Of a stretch of 64,000 nt of DNA, positions 42,204-49,335 are shown piece after piece. Origin of the DNA: an uncultured Granulosicoccus sp. (GTDB lineage Bacteria > Pseudomonadota > Gammaproteobacteria > Granulosicoccales > Granulosicoccaceae). How positions within the stretch are numbered: the first letter of the stretch is position 1; each line of letters opens with the position of its first letter. A model generated the notes under the pieces. That model was given only the letters and a program-made list of their open reading frames with translations. It was not told where the DNA came from and did no database searches. A program made the translations under genes and the position numbers. Location: NCBI GenBank assembly GCA_947499955.1, contig CANMQI010000010.1, forward strand, positions 124,001-188,000, read 5' to 3'.

Positions 42204-42308
42204 GCCTTAGCCCCCTTTCCTGACCGGTCCCACCTATACGAATCAATGAGTTACGAGTGCCGGTAGCGGTCAGGAAGTGCATAGTTTGATCCAATTTATG
42301 GTCCAAAA

Positions 42309-43427
42309 CTACAATAGCGCGACCCTTGCCAGCTCTGCGTCCTGTCCCTTGATCCATCCGGCATAGTGATCGAGCGTCATGCTCGGGCGTTTGTGGCCCA
42401 GGTCTTTCGACACGGCAATCAGGTCTTCACCTGCTGCGAGGCGCAATGTCGCATGTGTGTGGCGAGTTTCGTATGCTCTGCGTTTCTTGACTCCGGCGTC
42501 TCGAAGCATCCGATTCCAGACTTTCCTTGGCGTCTGGTCGGAGTTGATCGGTTCGCCAGTATTGGGGTTCAGGAAAACGTGTCCGTTGCCGAGAACCTTG
42601 ACTCTCTGGCGCTTGAGAGCGCGAAGAGCGAGCGGTTTCAGTTCGAGAGTACGTTCCACCCGGGTCTTCGTTTCTTCGGTGTCAACGCCGTCTGTCCTCG
42701 CAGAATGCACCCGAACAGTGCCTCGTTTCAGGTCGACATCAGGCCAGCGCAGGCCAGCCAGCTCACTCGTTCGCATTCCTGTGCCAAACGCGACCTCGAA
42801 ATACTCCAGCCACGAATCGTTCGCCAGCTGATCGAGTACAGCTCGCATTTCGGCATGGCTGAGTGGATCGCATGGCTTGCGCTGAGAGCGGGGCAGCTCG
42901 ATATGCTGCGCTGGGTTTCTGTGAATCAGTTCGTCGATGACTGCCTCGTCGAACGTAGCTCGCAATGTGGTCATGGCGTTCGCCATTGTCTTGCCTGACT
43001 CCCAATCGAGCACGTCGATGGCATCGAGGACGTGAGAGCGTCGAATCTCGGTGATCAGCATCGGGCCGAATATTCGGCACCAGAGATTGACTGATTTCGT
43101 GTATCCGCGCAGTGTCGACGGCTTGATCGCTCGACGCTTGCGCCTGAGCCAGCCACGAGCGACTTCCTCGAATGTCGGTGCCGCTTTCTCCGGTTCTTTC
43201 TTCGTTGAGTCTGGAAACCAGTCGCCCCAGCGAACGATACCCTGCTTGCTTAGTGCGTTGACCTCTTGCCTGATACGCGCCGCTTCGCGGTAGCCTGCAG
43301 GCGTCGCTGGAACTCTGACTCGCTCGTAAATCCACGTGCCTTCGTACCAGACACGGACTCGAACGGTGCCGTTGGCTCGACGATAGACGCCTGGGAAGCC
43401 TGTTGCTGATAGTTTCTTGTCTGCCAT
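42309..43427 (-). CDS. int: Tyrosine-type phage integrase
   Basis: 372 residues. It has an N-terminal arm-binding part (ATGFPGVYRRANGTVRVRVWYEG), a SAM-like core-binding domain (about 85-165) and a catalytic domain with Arg in GTGMRTSELAGLRW, Lys in ETKTRVERTLEL, YETRHTHATL (Arg/His pair), LGHKRPSMTLDHY (His and nucleophile Tyr). The set is complete, so it should be active. Its 3' end abuts the tmRNA attachment site, the usual place for an integrase that uses that target. Its first 178 bases overlap the excisionase-like gene. Confidence 0.95.
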   Translation of the reverse strand: MADKKLSATGFPGVYRRANGTVRVRVWYEGTWIYERVRVPATPAGYREAARIRQEVNALSKQGIVRWGDWFPDSTKKEPEKAAPTFEEVARGWLRRKRRAIKPSTLRGYTKSVNLWCRIFGPMLITEIRRSHVLDAIDVLDWESGKTMANAMTTLRATFDEAVIDELIHRNPAQHIELPRSQRKPCDPLSHAEMRAVLDQLANDSWLEYFEVAFGTGMRTSELAGLRWPDVDLKRGTVRVHSARTDGVDTEETKTRVERTLELKPLALRALKRQRVKVLGNGHVFLNPNTGEPINSDQTPRKVWNRMLRDAGVKKRRAYETRHTHATLRLAAGEDLIAVSKDLGHKRPSMTLDHYAGWIKGQDAELARVALL

Positions 43428-43696
43428 TCGTGAAATGCCTCAATGTCCCAATCAATTCTTCCGGTTGGTGTTCGGAACCAGTGGACTCCCTCTTTTACGT
43501 CGCCACGCTGTCGCATACCCTTCAGCTGATCGTCCGTATAGCCTGTGAGCTGGACGAGCAGTCGTTGAGCGACAATTCGAGCGGTTGGGGCTGTCTTGGT
43601 TGGTTCTGCCCTGGGCAACTGCTCTGCTGTTTCGAGCAGCTGCCGAGCGAGTGTCAACAATTGGTCAGTAGGTGAGAATGTCTGGTCGCGACACAT
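43250..43696 (-). CDS. xis: Excisionase-like DNA-binding protein
   Basis: 148 residues from the ATG at 43696. The middle, VAQRLLVQLTGYTDDQLKG followed by RQRGDVKEGVHWFRTPTGRIDWDIEAFHEWQ, matches the winged-helix core of phage excisionases that bend DNA and direct integrase towards excision. The C-terminal 60 residues overlap the integrase start in another frame. Long xis/int overlaps occur in other phages; here the last part may be non-essential. The ribosome binding site is weak, and a candidate repressor operator and hairpin lie just upstream. Confidence 0.65.
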   Translation of the reverse strand: MCRDQTFSPTDQLLTLARQLLETAEQLPRAEPTKTAPTARIVAQRLLVQLTGYTDDQLKGMRQRGDVKEGVHWFRTPTGRIDWDIEAFHEWQTRNYQQQASQASIVEPTAPFESVSGTKARGFTSESEFQRRLQATAKRRVSGKRSTH

Positions 43697-43713
43697 AGTA
43701 GGGATGGCGGTAT

Positions 43714-43763
43714 GCCGCCCAGATCGGGCGGCGGTGATAGTTTCCCTAGCCTTTTCAGGCCAA
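43714..43763 (-). promoter_or_regulatory. Candidate xis/int promoter with repressor-like operator and leader hairpin
   Basis: On the minus strand TTGGCC (43758-43763), 17 bases, then CTATCA (43735-43740) form a weak promoter. The operator-like CTAGGGAAACTATC (43736-43749) overlaps the -10 and is identical over 14 bases to the site upstream of the leftward promoter at 52.53 kb. A perfect GCCGCCC/GGGCGGC hairpin (43714-43732) lies in the leader. Confidence 0.5.
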
Positions 43764-43769
43764 AAAAAA

Positions 43770-43985
43770 TCAGGCGGCTCTTGCTGCCCGTTGCTCTCGT
43801 CGCCAGTCACGAACGATCTCGCGAATGACTTGACGCTGCAGAGCGAATGATGCTGATTTTGGCAGTCGGTTGATTGCCTGCTGCACACGTTCGTGCATCG
43901 GCGCATTGACGACAGCCAGTTGGTAAGCGATCTCTTGGAGCGCGTCTCGATCTTGGTCTGGTATTGTCTTGGTCACTCGGTTCAA
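43770..43985 (-). CDS. Small basic phage protein, unknown function
   Basis: 71 residues, helical and rich in Arg/Gln (LQRQVIREIVRDWRREQRAARAA). No family recognised. Start overlaps the stop of the gene before it (ATGA), which places it at the end of the leftward operon; its stop is followed by eight Ts. Confidence 0.6.
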   Translation of the reverse strand: MNRVTKTIPDQDRDALQEIAYQLAVVNAPMHERVQQAINRLPKSASFALQRQVIREIVRDWRREQRAARAA

Positions 43986-44257
43986 GCCCTCCGCACCGTA
44001 TTCATGTCTCCGCTGACGATGGTGTCAGGGCACGCTCCTGTAACGGTGTTCATGTCACCACGAATCTCGCAGTTGATAGCACCTCGAACAGTGTTCATGT
44101 CGCCTATTAGAACGGCGTTCTTCAGGTTCCTGTAGGTGCTCATGTCAGACGTCATGGTGCGTCTTTCTTCTGCGCGTATCGGTGGGACGTTCTTTGTGCC
44201 GCAGTAGCAGCAGACAATACGGGTGACAGTGGCTCCGCAGTTTTTGCAATTAGTCAT
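43982..44257 (-). CDS. Zinc-ribbon protein with three GDMNTV repeats
   Basis: 91 residues from the ATG at 44257 after AGGAGAAG. An N-terminal zinc ribbon (CKNCGATVTRIVCCYCG) is followed by three spaced copies of GDMNTV in GDMNTVRGAINCEIRGDMNTVTG...SGDMNTVRRA, suggesting coils of a small beta-helix. No known family comes to mind. Coupled to both neighbours by four-base overlaps. Confidence 0.65.
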   Translation of the reverse strand: MTNCKNCGATVTRIVCCYCGTKNVPPIRAEERRTMTSDMSTYRNLKNAVLIGDMNTVRGAINCEIRGDMNTVTGACPDTIVSGDMNTVRRA

Positions 44258-44712
44258 TTCTTCTCCTGTTCCTGTTTGGCTCGTCGAGCCATTTCCAGCT
44301 TGCGATTCGCTTTCGGCAGGCCGCTCGTAACGTCGTCCGGCATGATCGCTTTCGTGCAATGAGGGCAGCAGGGCACTGTCACTCTCGACAGCCATGCCTT
44401 GTCCATCACTTTCGCTGCTCGCGATCTGGCTGTGAATTTCTCTGCCTCGCTGACTGCCACCTCTCGTTTCTTGATGCGGTTGAGTGACGAATTCCATTGC
44501 TCGACCAGGGTCTCGAACGCATCGAACGGCTCAACCTCAGACTCGCAGTCCTGGCACCAGATTCGGCGCTCTCTGCTGTCGTAGACAACCCGGTGATGCT
44601 TGCACGATGAGTACGGTCGGCGCGTGAGGCCACGAGCCACACGAAGGTCGCCGATGTCGACTACATCAACACCGCTCTTGAAGCCTTGCTCAACGATTGG
44701 TGTGTCTGTCAT
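44254..44712 (-). CDS. Phage protein with two zinc-ribbon-like motifs
   Basis: 152 residues after a strong AAGGAGG site. CKHHRVVYDSRERRIWCQDC with a following VEPFDAFETLVEQW is a pattern common in phage zinc-ribbon proteins, and a second CCPHC lies near residue 121. The C-terminus is a charged helix (KANRKLEMARRAKQEQEKK). Probably nucleic-acid binding; function unknown. Confidence 0.7.
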   Translation of the reverse strand: MTDTPIVEQGFKSGVDVVDIGDLRVARGLTRRPYSSCKHHRVVYDSRERRIWCQDCESEVEPFDAFETLVEQWNSSLNRIKKREVAVSEAEKFTARSRAAKVMDKAWLSRVTVPCCPHCTKAIMPDDVTSGLPKANRKLEMARRAKQEQEKK

Positions 44713-44729
44713 TTAAGTACCTCCTTCGG

Positions 44730-45146
44730 TTACAAGTGGATCGTTTCGTCGCCGGAGACTTCCAGCGCTATGTCCATGTCCTGAGCCACGATGTCTCTGG
44801 CCCACTGCTCGCGCTCCTCGACACTCATCGCGTACCACTCTTCTCGGTTGACTTCTGCCCGAGTCCAGACAAGGCCCGCGTGTTTGTCCCTGGGTCGGAG
44901 CTTGAGCGTGACAAGGACTGTCTCATCACTGGCGCGTCGTTTCTTGTTGATCGCACTGAGGACAAGACGTGCTCTTCGCAATCCGCCAATCAGCCAGTCG
45001 ATCTCGCTGACGGACGATGCCAGAATGGTGTGGTCAACGCTGTTCTTGAATCCGACTCGACTGCAATCGTCGACGTATATCTCGTGGCTGATCGTGTCGT
45101 CTGAGTCTCCAGAGCGTTTGCGTTGTGCGTAGGTGTAAATGCTCAA
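44730..45146 (-). CDS. Phage protein of unknown function, TTG start
   Basis: 138 residues. The TTG at 45146 overlaps the preceding stop (TTGA) and lies seven bases after AGGAGG, so it is preferred over an in-frame ATG at 45227 buried in the gene before. The C-terminal WYAMSVEEREQWARDIVAQDM resembles a segment seen in several small phage proteins, but no function is known. Confidence 0.65.
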   Translation of the reverse strand: MSIYTYAQRKRSGDSDDTISHEIYVDDCSRVGFKNSVDHTILASSVSEIDWLIGGLRRARLVLSAINKKRRASDETVLVTLKLRPRDKHAGLVWTRAEVNREEWYAMSVEEREQWARDIVAQDMDIALEVSGDETIHL

Positions 45147-45478
45147 TACATCGCCTCCTGTTTCAATTTGCGCATGTGCTCGATCAGGGAATCCGCGCCG
45201 ACGCCTTTGCCGATTCGAGTGAGCCAATGGACGTGATCCCAGTGAAGCTCATCGTTTTCAGGGTAGATCGTGATCTGATCAGTGCCGAATTCAGACAGCA
45301 TTTCGAGGCTCTTGCGCATTCCCGCCTCGAATGCCTGCTCCTTTTCCTGCTCCAGCTCTGCGATTCTCGCCTTCGCATCGTTCAGCTTGTTGCCTGTCCG
45401 AGCTATGCAGGGAAGCAGGTCGTTGTTGATGGTGCGCTCAAGCGATTCGATACGAGCGTCTTTGTCGGTGGTAGTCAT
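45143..45478 (-). CDS. Coiled-coil phage protein, unknown function
   Basis: 111 residues from the ATG at 45478. The first two-thirds are helical with heptads (LERTINNDLLPC, KLNDAKARIAELEQEKEQAFEAG). The tail includes WDHVHWLTRIGKGVGADSLIEHMRKL. Position between overlapping small genes supports it. Confidence 0.6.
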   Translation of the reverse strand: MTTTDKDARIESLERTINNDLLPCIARTGNKLNDAKARIAELEQEKEQAFEAGMRKSLEMLSEFGTDQITIYPENDELHWDHVHWLTRIGKGVGADSLIEHMRKLKQEAMY

Positions 45479-45480
45479 GG

Positions 45481-45870
45481 TCACAGTGCAAGCTCCATTT
45501 CGACTGTGCGCTCTTCTTCTCGCGCATTGTGTTTGGTGATGATCGCCGACTGTGGATTCGACAAGAACCGCTCCATGCACTCATCGACCGACAGGCTTTT
45601 GCCATGCTTGCCGTTCGTGTTGTTCATGATGATCTGCTCGGTTTTCCACTTGCCTTCTGGCTTGGTGGCGTTGCCGAACTCTCTGGCACGTTCTATCCGC
45701 TCTTCCATGAGACCGCTCGCGATCTCTCCAGGGTCGTGATCCTGCATCAACTGCTTGCGCATCGTTTTCTCATCGACCGCGTGTTCGAAGATGAAGGCTC
45801 GCTTCATCATGTCGAACAGGTTCCACGCGCCGTCCTTGTGAACCAGTGTTGTTGCTCTGTTTTGTCTCAA
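45481..45870 (-). CDS. Phage protein of unknown function, TTG start
   Basis: 129 residues. The TTG at 45870 is six bases after GGAGG. Charged and mostly helical; MDECMERFL-like text near the end (SVDECMERFLSNPQSAIITKHNAREEE). No family recognised. Confidence 0.6.
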   Translation of the reverse strand: MRQNRATTLVHKDGAWNLFDMMKRAFIFEHAVDEKTMRKQLMQDHDPGEIASGLMEERIERAREFGNATKPEGKWKTEQIIMNNTNGKHGKSLSVDECMERFLSNPQSAIITKHNAREEERTVEMELAL

Positions 45871-45889
45871 TGTTTGCCTCCGGTTTTTG

Positions 45890-45994
45890 TCACTGTGGGC
45901 ACTCTTTCGACCTCGCTCTATTCAGGAGGTAATGGCACAAGCCATTGATGCGCTCAAGAATGACGAGGCACCCGAAGGGAGTGAAGTAGCTCAT
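45890..45994 (-). CDS. Possible 34-residue phage protein
   Basis: Short frame MSYFTPFGCLVILERINGLC.. with a hydrophobic first half and basic tail. It ends 19 bases before the next operon gene. An in-frame ATG at 46006 is an alternative start. The ribosome binding site is poorly spaced, so the call is tentative. The surrounding 45871-46051 has no other candidate on this strand. Confidence 0.35.
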   Translation of the reverse strand: MSYFTPFGCLVILERINGLCHYLLNRARSKECPQ

Positions 45995-46051
45995 TACTCC
46001 CGCCATTGTCAGGATGTGTTGATTTGCTAGCCTTATCACGCTGTACCTCTG

Positions 46052-46339
46052 TTACCACTCGATCTTCAGGCCGTAGTCAACAAACTGCTTCTCTTCGTAG
46101 TGCAGGCTGACCTTGAAGCCGTCATCGCGCAGCTCCTTCATGACCTGGGCGCCAATAGGATCAGGCTTGGCTGATCTGGCCCAGTCAGCGTATGGCTGTT
46201 GTCGCAGTATCAATACCCGTTCTGCCTTGCTAGCGGCGTCCCGAATTTGATCGTCGATTCTCTCTCGATACTCATCAGCTGATGGCCCAGACAGTGATGC
46301 CGCAAGTTCCGCTGTCAGTCGTTCGTGGTTTGATGTCAT
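46052..46339 (-). CDS. Phage protein of unknown function
   Basis: 95 residues. N-terminal helix with ELAASLSGPSADEYRERIDDQIRDAASKAERV, then a short beta-type tail (DGFKVSLHYEEKQFVDYGLKIEW). No family recognised; lies in the leftward operon. Confidence 0.6.
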   Translation of the reverse strand: MTSNHERLTAELAASLSGPSADEYRERIDDQIRDAASKAERVLILRQQPYADWARSAKPDPIGAQVMKELRDDGFKVSLHYEEKQFVDYGLKIEW

Positions 46340-46374
46340 TACTACCTCGCTATTGTTGATGGTTGGATGGTTGA

Positions 46375-46641
46375 TTAGAGGAAGTTCAGTGACTCGTCGA
46401 TTCGAACCTGTCTCTCGATTTCCTCCAGTGCCGAGCTTGCAACGACTTGTTGAATCGTTGTGAGTTCGTGCGGTTTCTTCAGTACCCAGTCGCCGTTTTC
46501 GACTACGAATACTGGCGAATCAATTTCGAAGAATTGAATCATGTCTCCTTCGGCGGGAAGTCCGCCAAGGTCAGTAAATTTCGTTCTGCTGATAACGTGA
46601 GTTGTGAATATCGTTTCAGCCAGCTTTGACTTCTCTTGCAT
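46375..46641 (-). CDS. Phage protein of unknown function
   Basis: 88 residues, beginning MQEKSKLAETIFTTHVISRTKFTDLGGLPAEGD. Acidic and likely a small beta fold. Its first 26 bases overlap the end of the gene before it in another frame. Confidence 0.55.
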   Translation of the reverse strand: MQEKSKLAETIFTTHVISRTKFTDLGGLPAEGDMIQFFEIDSPVFVVENGDWVLKKPHELTTIQQVVASSALEEIERQVRIDESLNFL

Positions 46642-46960
46642 CTATAGCGTCCTCCAAAATGTCGTATACGGCGGTTAACACTTCGTCGTTGAACATCTCC
46701 CAAGGCGCTTGCCGCAACGCTTTCAGGATTTGCTGACGCTTCAAGAGCAGTCGATTCTTTTCAGTCAGAGGCTCCAGTGGCCCAACTCTCTCCGTTGAAC
46801 TTCTGAGAAGCTCTCCGTCGCGAGTCCAGTGGTAATGCTCTGTCTGAATACTCTTCGACGAAATCCACGTGATTGTCTGAGGGACCAGAGCGTTCTGCCC
46901 GTTTCTGTAGCAGCACAGATCGCCACGTCCGAGATCAGATAACTTGATTTCGTCGGTCAT
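46616..46960 (-). CDS. Phage protein of unknown function with own promoter
   Basis: 114 residues from the ATG at 46960. Pattern LSDLGRGDLCCYRNGQNALVPQTITWIS then a basic helix (NRLLLKRQQILKALRQAP). A strong promoter of the repeated type found at the right end of the window lies 46 bases upstream (47006-47034), so this gene can be made independently of the main leftward promoter. Confidence 0.6.
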   Translation of the reverse strand: MTDEIKLSDLGRGDLCCYRNGQNALVPQTITWISSKSIQTEHYHWTRDGELLRSSTERVGPLEPLTEKNRLLLKRQQILKALRQAPWEMFNDEVLTAVYDILEDAIDAREVKAG

Positions 46961-47005
46961 GGTTGGTATCTCATTGGTTGGGTCTCCTTCTTGTCGTGCT
47001 CGATT

Positions 47006-47034
47006 ATTATATACAAACAACTATTTGTTGTAAA
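47006..47034 (-). promoter_or_regulatory. Promoter of the repeated phage type
   Basis: On the minus strand TTTACA (47029-47034), 17 bases, TATAAT (47006-47011), with the GTTTGTA stretch before the -10 that is shared by the five promoters at 61.9-63.8 kb. Confidence 0.75.
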
Positions 47035-47057
47035 CATATACAAACAAATAAATGCTA

Positions 47058-47276
47058 CTAAATAAGGGCTAATTGCTCGCCCTGGGTAGGGCGAGATTGC
47101 TCTGATGGTTGTTCCTTATTCAGTGGACTGTTGTAGTTTCGATACCACGACTCGAAGTCCTTTTGCTCCTTGGCGGACACGTTCTTGTGGAAGCCGCCGA
47201 GTCTGAAATGCTCTATTGCGTTTCTGTCAATCTGGCCGTCAAGTATTCGCTTGACTTCGTGTCTGAATATCATCAC
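47058..47276 (-). CDS. Small phage protein, unknown function
   Basis: 72 residues with KRILDGQIDRNAIEHFRLGGFHKNVSAKEQKDFESWYRNYNS. Basic and helical. No family recognised. Confidence 0.55.
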   Translation of the reverse strand: MMIFRHEVKRILDGQIDRNAIEHFRLGGFHKNVSAKEQKDFESWYRNYNSPLNKEQPSEQSRPTQGEQLALI

Positions 47277-47291
47277 GCCTCCGTTGTTTGC

Positions 47292-47516
47292 TCAGTGCTC
47301 CTGCTGCTCGTCGATCAACTCCAGCGCCCTGATTGGGATGTAGAGATCAATTCCGAGACTGTCTGGGATGAAGAGCACCGCTCCCATATCTGAATAAGTC
47401 GTATCGTTCATGTCGATGTCTCCCAGCTCGCCAGCTTCGAGTTCAGCGCCGAGGTAGAAGCGTTCGACGGTCTCACCGTCTGGCACTGGCAAGACTTTTG
47501 CGCGTTGCCTCGTCAT
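47292..47516 (-). CDS. Small acidic phage protein, unknown function
   Basis: 74 residues ending in PDSLGIDLYIPIRALELIDEQQEH. Its ATG overlaps the dUTPase stop (ATGA), so the two are likely translated together. Confidence 0.55.
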   Translation of the reverse strand: MTRQRAKVLPVPDGETVERFYLGAELEAGELGDIDMNDTTYSDMGAVLFIPDSLGIDLYIPIRALELIDEQQEH

Positions 47517-47971
47517 GATCTGCCGGTGTGTCCGAATCCGCCGTCTCCGCGCTCTGTCTCTGACAGCTCGTCGACTTCGATCAGCTCTGGCGTCTCGACT
47601 GGAATCAGAATCATCTGCAGCAGGCGATCACCTGCGACCCAGTTGAAATACCCATCGTGACAGCCGAAAGCTGCTTTGAGTTCGCCTCGATAGTCAGAGT
47701 CGATCAGGCCAGTGGTATTGCGCAGATACAATCCATGCTCAATGCCGACACCAGATCGAGGCAAGAGCAACACTGCACGTCCCTTCGGGATTTCGAGTGA
47801 AAAGCCGAGCGGGTGAAACTCTGGCGGCTCTGGATATTCGCCAGTAGTCGGGAAGCCGACTGAACCGCCGTAGGGCATGTAGATGTCCCAGGCAGCTGCG
47901 CCTTCAGTCTTGCGTACTGGCATCTGGATTTTCGCTGTTGGATGTTCTCGCTTCAGTAGTTTGATTCGCAT
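47513..47971 (-). CDS. dut: dUTP diphosphatase
   Basis: 152 residues of the trimeric dUTPase family, which hydrolyses dUTP to dUMP and keeps uracil out of phage DNA. The five motifs are visible: AAAWDIYMP (1), LLPRSGVGIEHGL (2), NTTGLIDSDYRGEL (3), GDRLLQMILIP (4) and RGDGGFGHTGRS (5). Motif 5 has His where Ser is common. An insertion of about 25 residues after motif 1 contains EYPEPPEFHP. Confidence 0.93.
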   Translation of the reverse strand: MRIKLLKREHPTAKIQMPVRKTEGAAAWDIYMPYGGSVGFPTTGEYPEPPEFHPLGFSLEIPKGRAVLLLPRSGVGIEHGLYLRNTTGLIDSDYRGELKAAFGCHDGYFNWVAGDRLLQMILIPVETPELIEVDELSETERGDGGFGHTGRS

Positions 47972-48066
47972 AGTTGTATTTCGGCCTCACTGTAGAAATT
48001 GGCTCGTCCTTGAGCCGAGTGGTTGGGTCTCCTGCGGGTGTTCAGTTGTTAGCAGACCTGCATTCG

Positions 48067-48531
48067 TCAGAACGGGATAGAATCGTCGAAACTACCTCCT
48101 GTAGCCGCCATAGCCGCCTCTGCATGGGCAGCTGCACGATCAATGGCCGCGTCGGTATTTCCGCCGTAGGAATGATTGCTTTGGTTGTCAGATCGACCGC
48201 CGAGCAGCTGCATGTCTCTCGCGATGATCTGCGTTGAATACTTCTCCTCGCCAGTATTCTTGTCGACGTATTTGTCAGTACGAATACTGCCCTCGATGTA
48301 GACCTGAGAGCCTTTGCGCAGATACTCGCCTGCGATCTCTGCCATGCGGTTCCATAATGCAACTCTGTGCCATTCTGTGCGCTCTTGCTTCTGGCCCGAC
48401 GCCTTGTCGGTCCACTGCTCAGATGTCGCGATGCTGATGTTGGTTACTGTGCTACCGTTGGCAGTGTGGCGAACTTCAGGATCAGCCCCAAGCCCGCCGA
48501 CCAAAATTACCTTGTTTACACCTCTAGCCAT
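48067..48531 (-). CDS. ssb: Single-stranded DNA-binding protein
   Basis: 154 residues. Typical SSB opening ([37 protein letters not shown]), OB fold to about residue 108, a flexible linker, and the acidic tip DDSIPF that recruits partner proteins. Serves phage replication and recombination next to exonuclease and RecT. The start follows GAGGAA. Confidence 0.95.
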   Translation of the reverse strand: MARGVNKVILVGGLGADPEVRHTANGSTVTNISIATSEQWTDKASGQKQERTEWHRVALWNRMAEIAGEYLRKGSQVYIEGSIRTDKYVDKNTGEEKYSTQIIARDMQLLGGRSDNQSNHSYGGNTDAAIDRAAAHAEAAMAATGGSFDDSIPF

Positions 48532-48559
48532 AGTTCTATTTCCTCGGTTGGGTTATTGA

Positions 48560-48808
48560 TTAGTGCTTAATACCGACGATCTCTACAGATCGCCCCTTGA
48601 TGTATAAATCCTTGAACTGGTCTTCAGGCATCCACCAGCATTCCAAGCCCCAGACGACGCCAGCGCCGTCGTCCAGGGTGATACGTGGATTAGGAAAACC
48701 GAATTCAGGATGCTCGATGTCGCCGTCGTATACGCCGTACCCGTACAGAAATACGGTGGTTTCGTTTGCGTCGCGCATCGCGACAACACGAGTTCCTGGG
48801 GTGTGCAT
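48560..48808 (-). CDS. Small phage protein, unknown function
   Basis: 82 residues: MHTPGTRVVAMRDANETTVF ... NPRITLDDGAGVVWGLECWWMPED. Beta-rich and compact, resembling the many small phage proteins with a strand-rich core, but not a named family. It lies two bases after the csrA-like gene stop. Confidence 0.6.
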   Translation of the reverse strand: MHTPGTRVVAMRDANETTVFLYGYGVYDGDIEHPEFGFPNPRITLDDGAGVVWGLECWWMPEDQFKDLYIKGRSVEIVGIKH

Positions 48809-48810
48809 CC

Positions 48811-49017
48811 TTACGCTACCTCTGACTCTCGCTGCTCTTGAGCTTGTTCAGTCGACTTGGCTTTGTCGCGCTCCAGCACTTCCAGACGATTAACAGGAAT
48901 TTGCTTTGGCGCTTCGATGCCAATTCGGACTTGTTTGCCCTTGACATCGAGTACGGTTACTGTCACTGAGTCACCAATGCAGATGGTTTCGTCAATTCGT
49001 CGGCTCAGAATCAGCAT
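48811..49017 (-). CDS. csrA: CsrA/RsmA-family RNA-binding regulator encoded by the phage
   Basis: 68 residues. [20 protein letters not shown] and [23 protein letters not shown] match CsrA along its length; RNA-contact residues Leu4, Arg6, Arg7 and Arg44 are present. CsrA dimers bind GGA motifs in mRNA leaders and repress or stabilise translation. A phage copy could retune host carbon use, motility or biofilm genes, or phage leaders rich in GGA. The tail after residue 50 is longer and more charged than usual. Confidence 0.9.
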   Translation of the reverse strand: MLILSRRIDETICIGDSVTVTVLDVKGKQVRIGIEAPKQIPVNRLEVLERDKAKSTEQAQEQRESEVA

Positions 49018-49058
49018 GATTGTTTTCTCCTATGTTTGCGAGTTGAGGGTTGTGTTGA

Positions 49059-49325
49059 TTAGTGAAGAGTGGCCGAGTCAGGCGCGACTTCGTTTACCGC
49101 GATGTCGTCGCTATCATCAACGTCGTCGATGTTTACGACCGTCACGCTGATGCGATCCTCGATTTGCAGCAGTGCATACGCTGCAGCTCCAGCGGCTCCT
49201 TTGAGCCCTTCGATCTTTTCCAGTTGCGCTCTGATTCGCTCGACTTCAGCCTTGAAGCCAGGGTTGCGCTCCATGTCGATCTTGATGGTTGCGGCGATCT
49301 TGGCGAGTTCGAATTGTGCATCCAT
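49059..49325 (-). CDS. Phage protein of unknown function
   Basis: 88 residues from the ATG at 49325 (after AGGAG). A helical first half (QFELAKIAATIKIDMERNPGFKAEVERIRAQLEKIEG) is followed by an acidic tail (VNIDDVDDSDDIAVNE). Confidence 0.6.
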   Translation of the reverse strand: MDAQFELAKIAATIKIDMERNPGFKAEVERIRAQLEKIEGLKGAAGAAAYALLQIEDRISVTVVNIDDVDDSDDIAVNEVAPDSATLH

Positions 49326-49335
49326 GATGTGTCTC

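Noticed and set aside
42179..42260. Complete tRNA gene at the phage junction
   Set aside because: Only T-loop and acceptor end are present; no anticodon or D arm can be folded, and the acceptor matches tmRNA.
45933..46030. Plus-strand 32-codon frame after AGGAGG
   Set aside because: The start codon is only two bases from the Shine-Dalgarno-like sequence and it would run against a long leftward operon.
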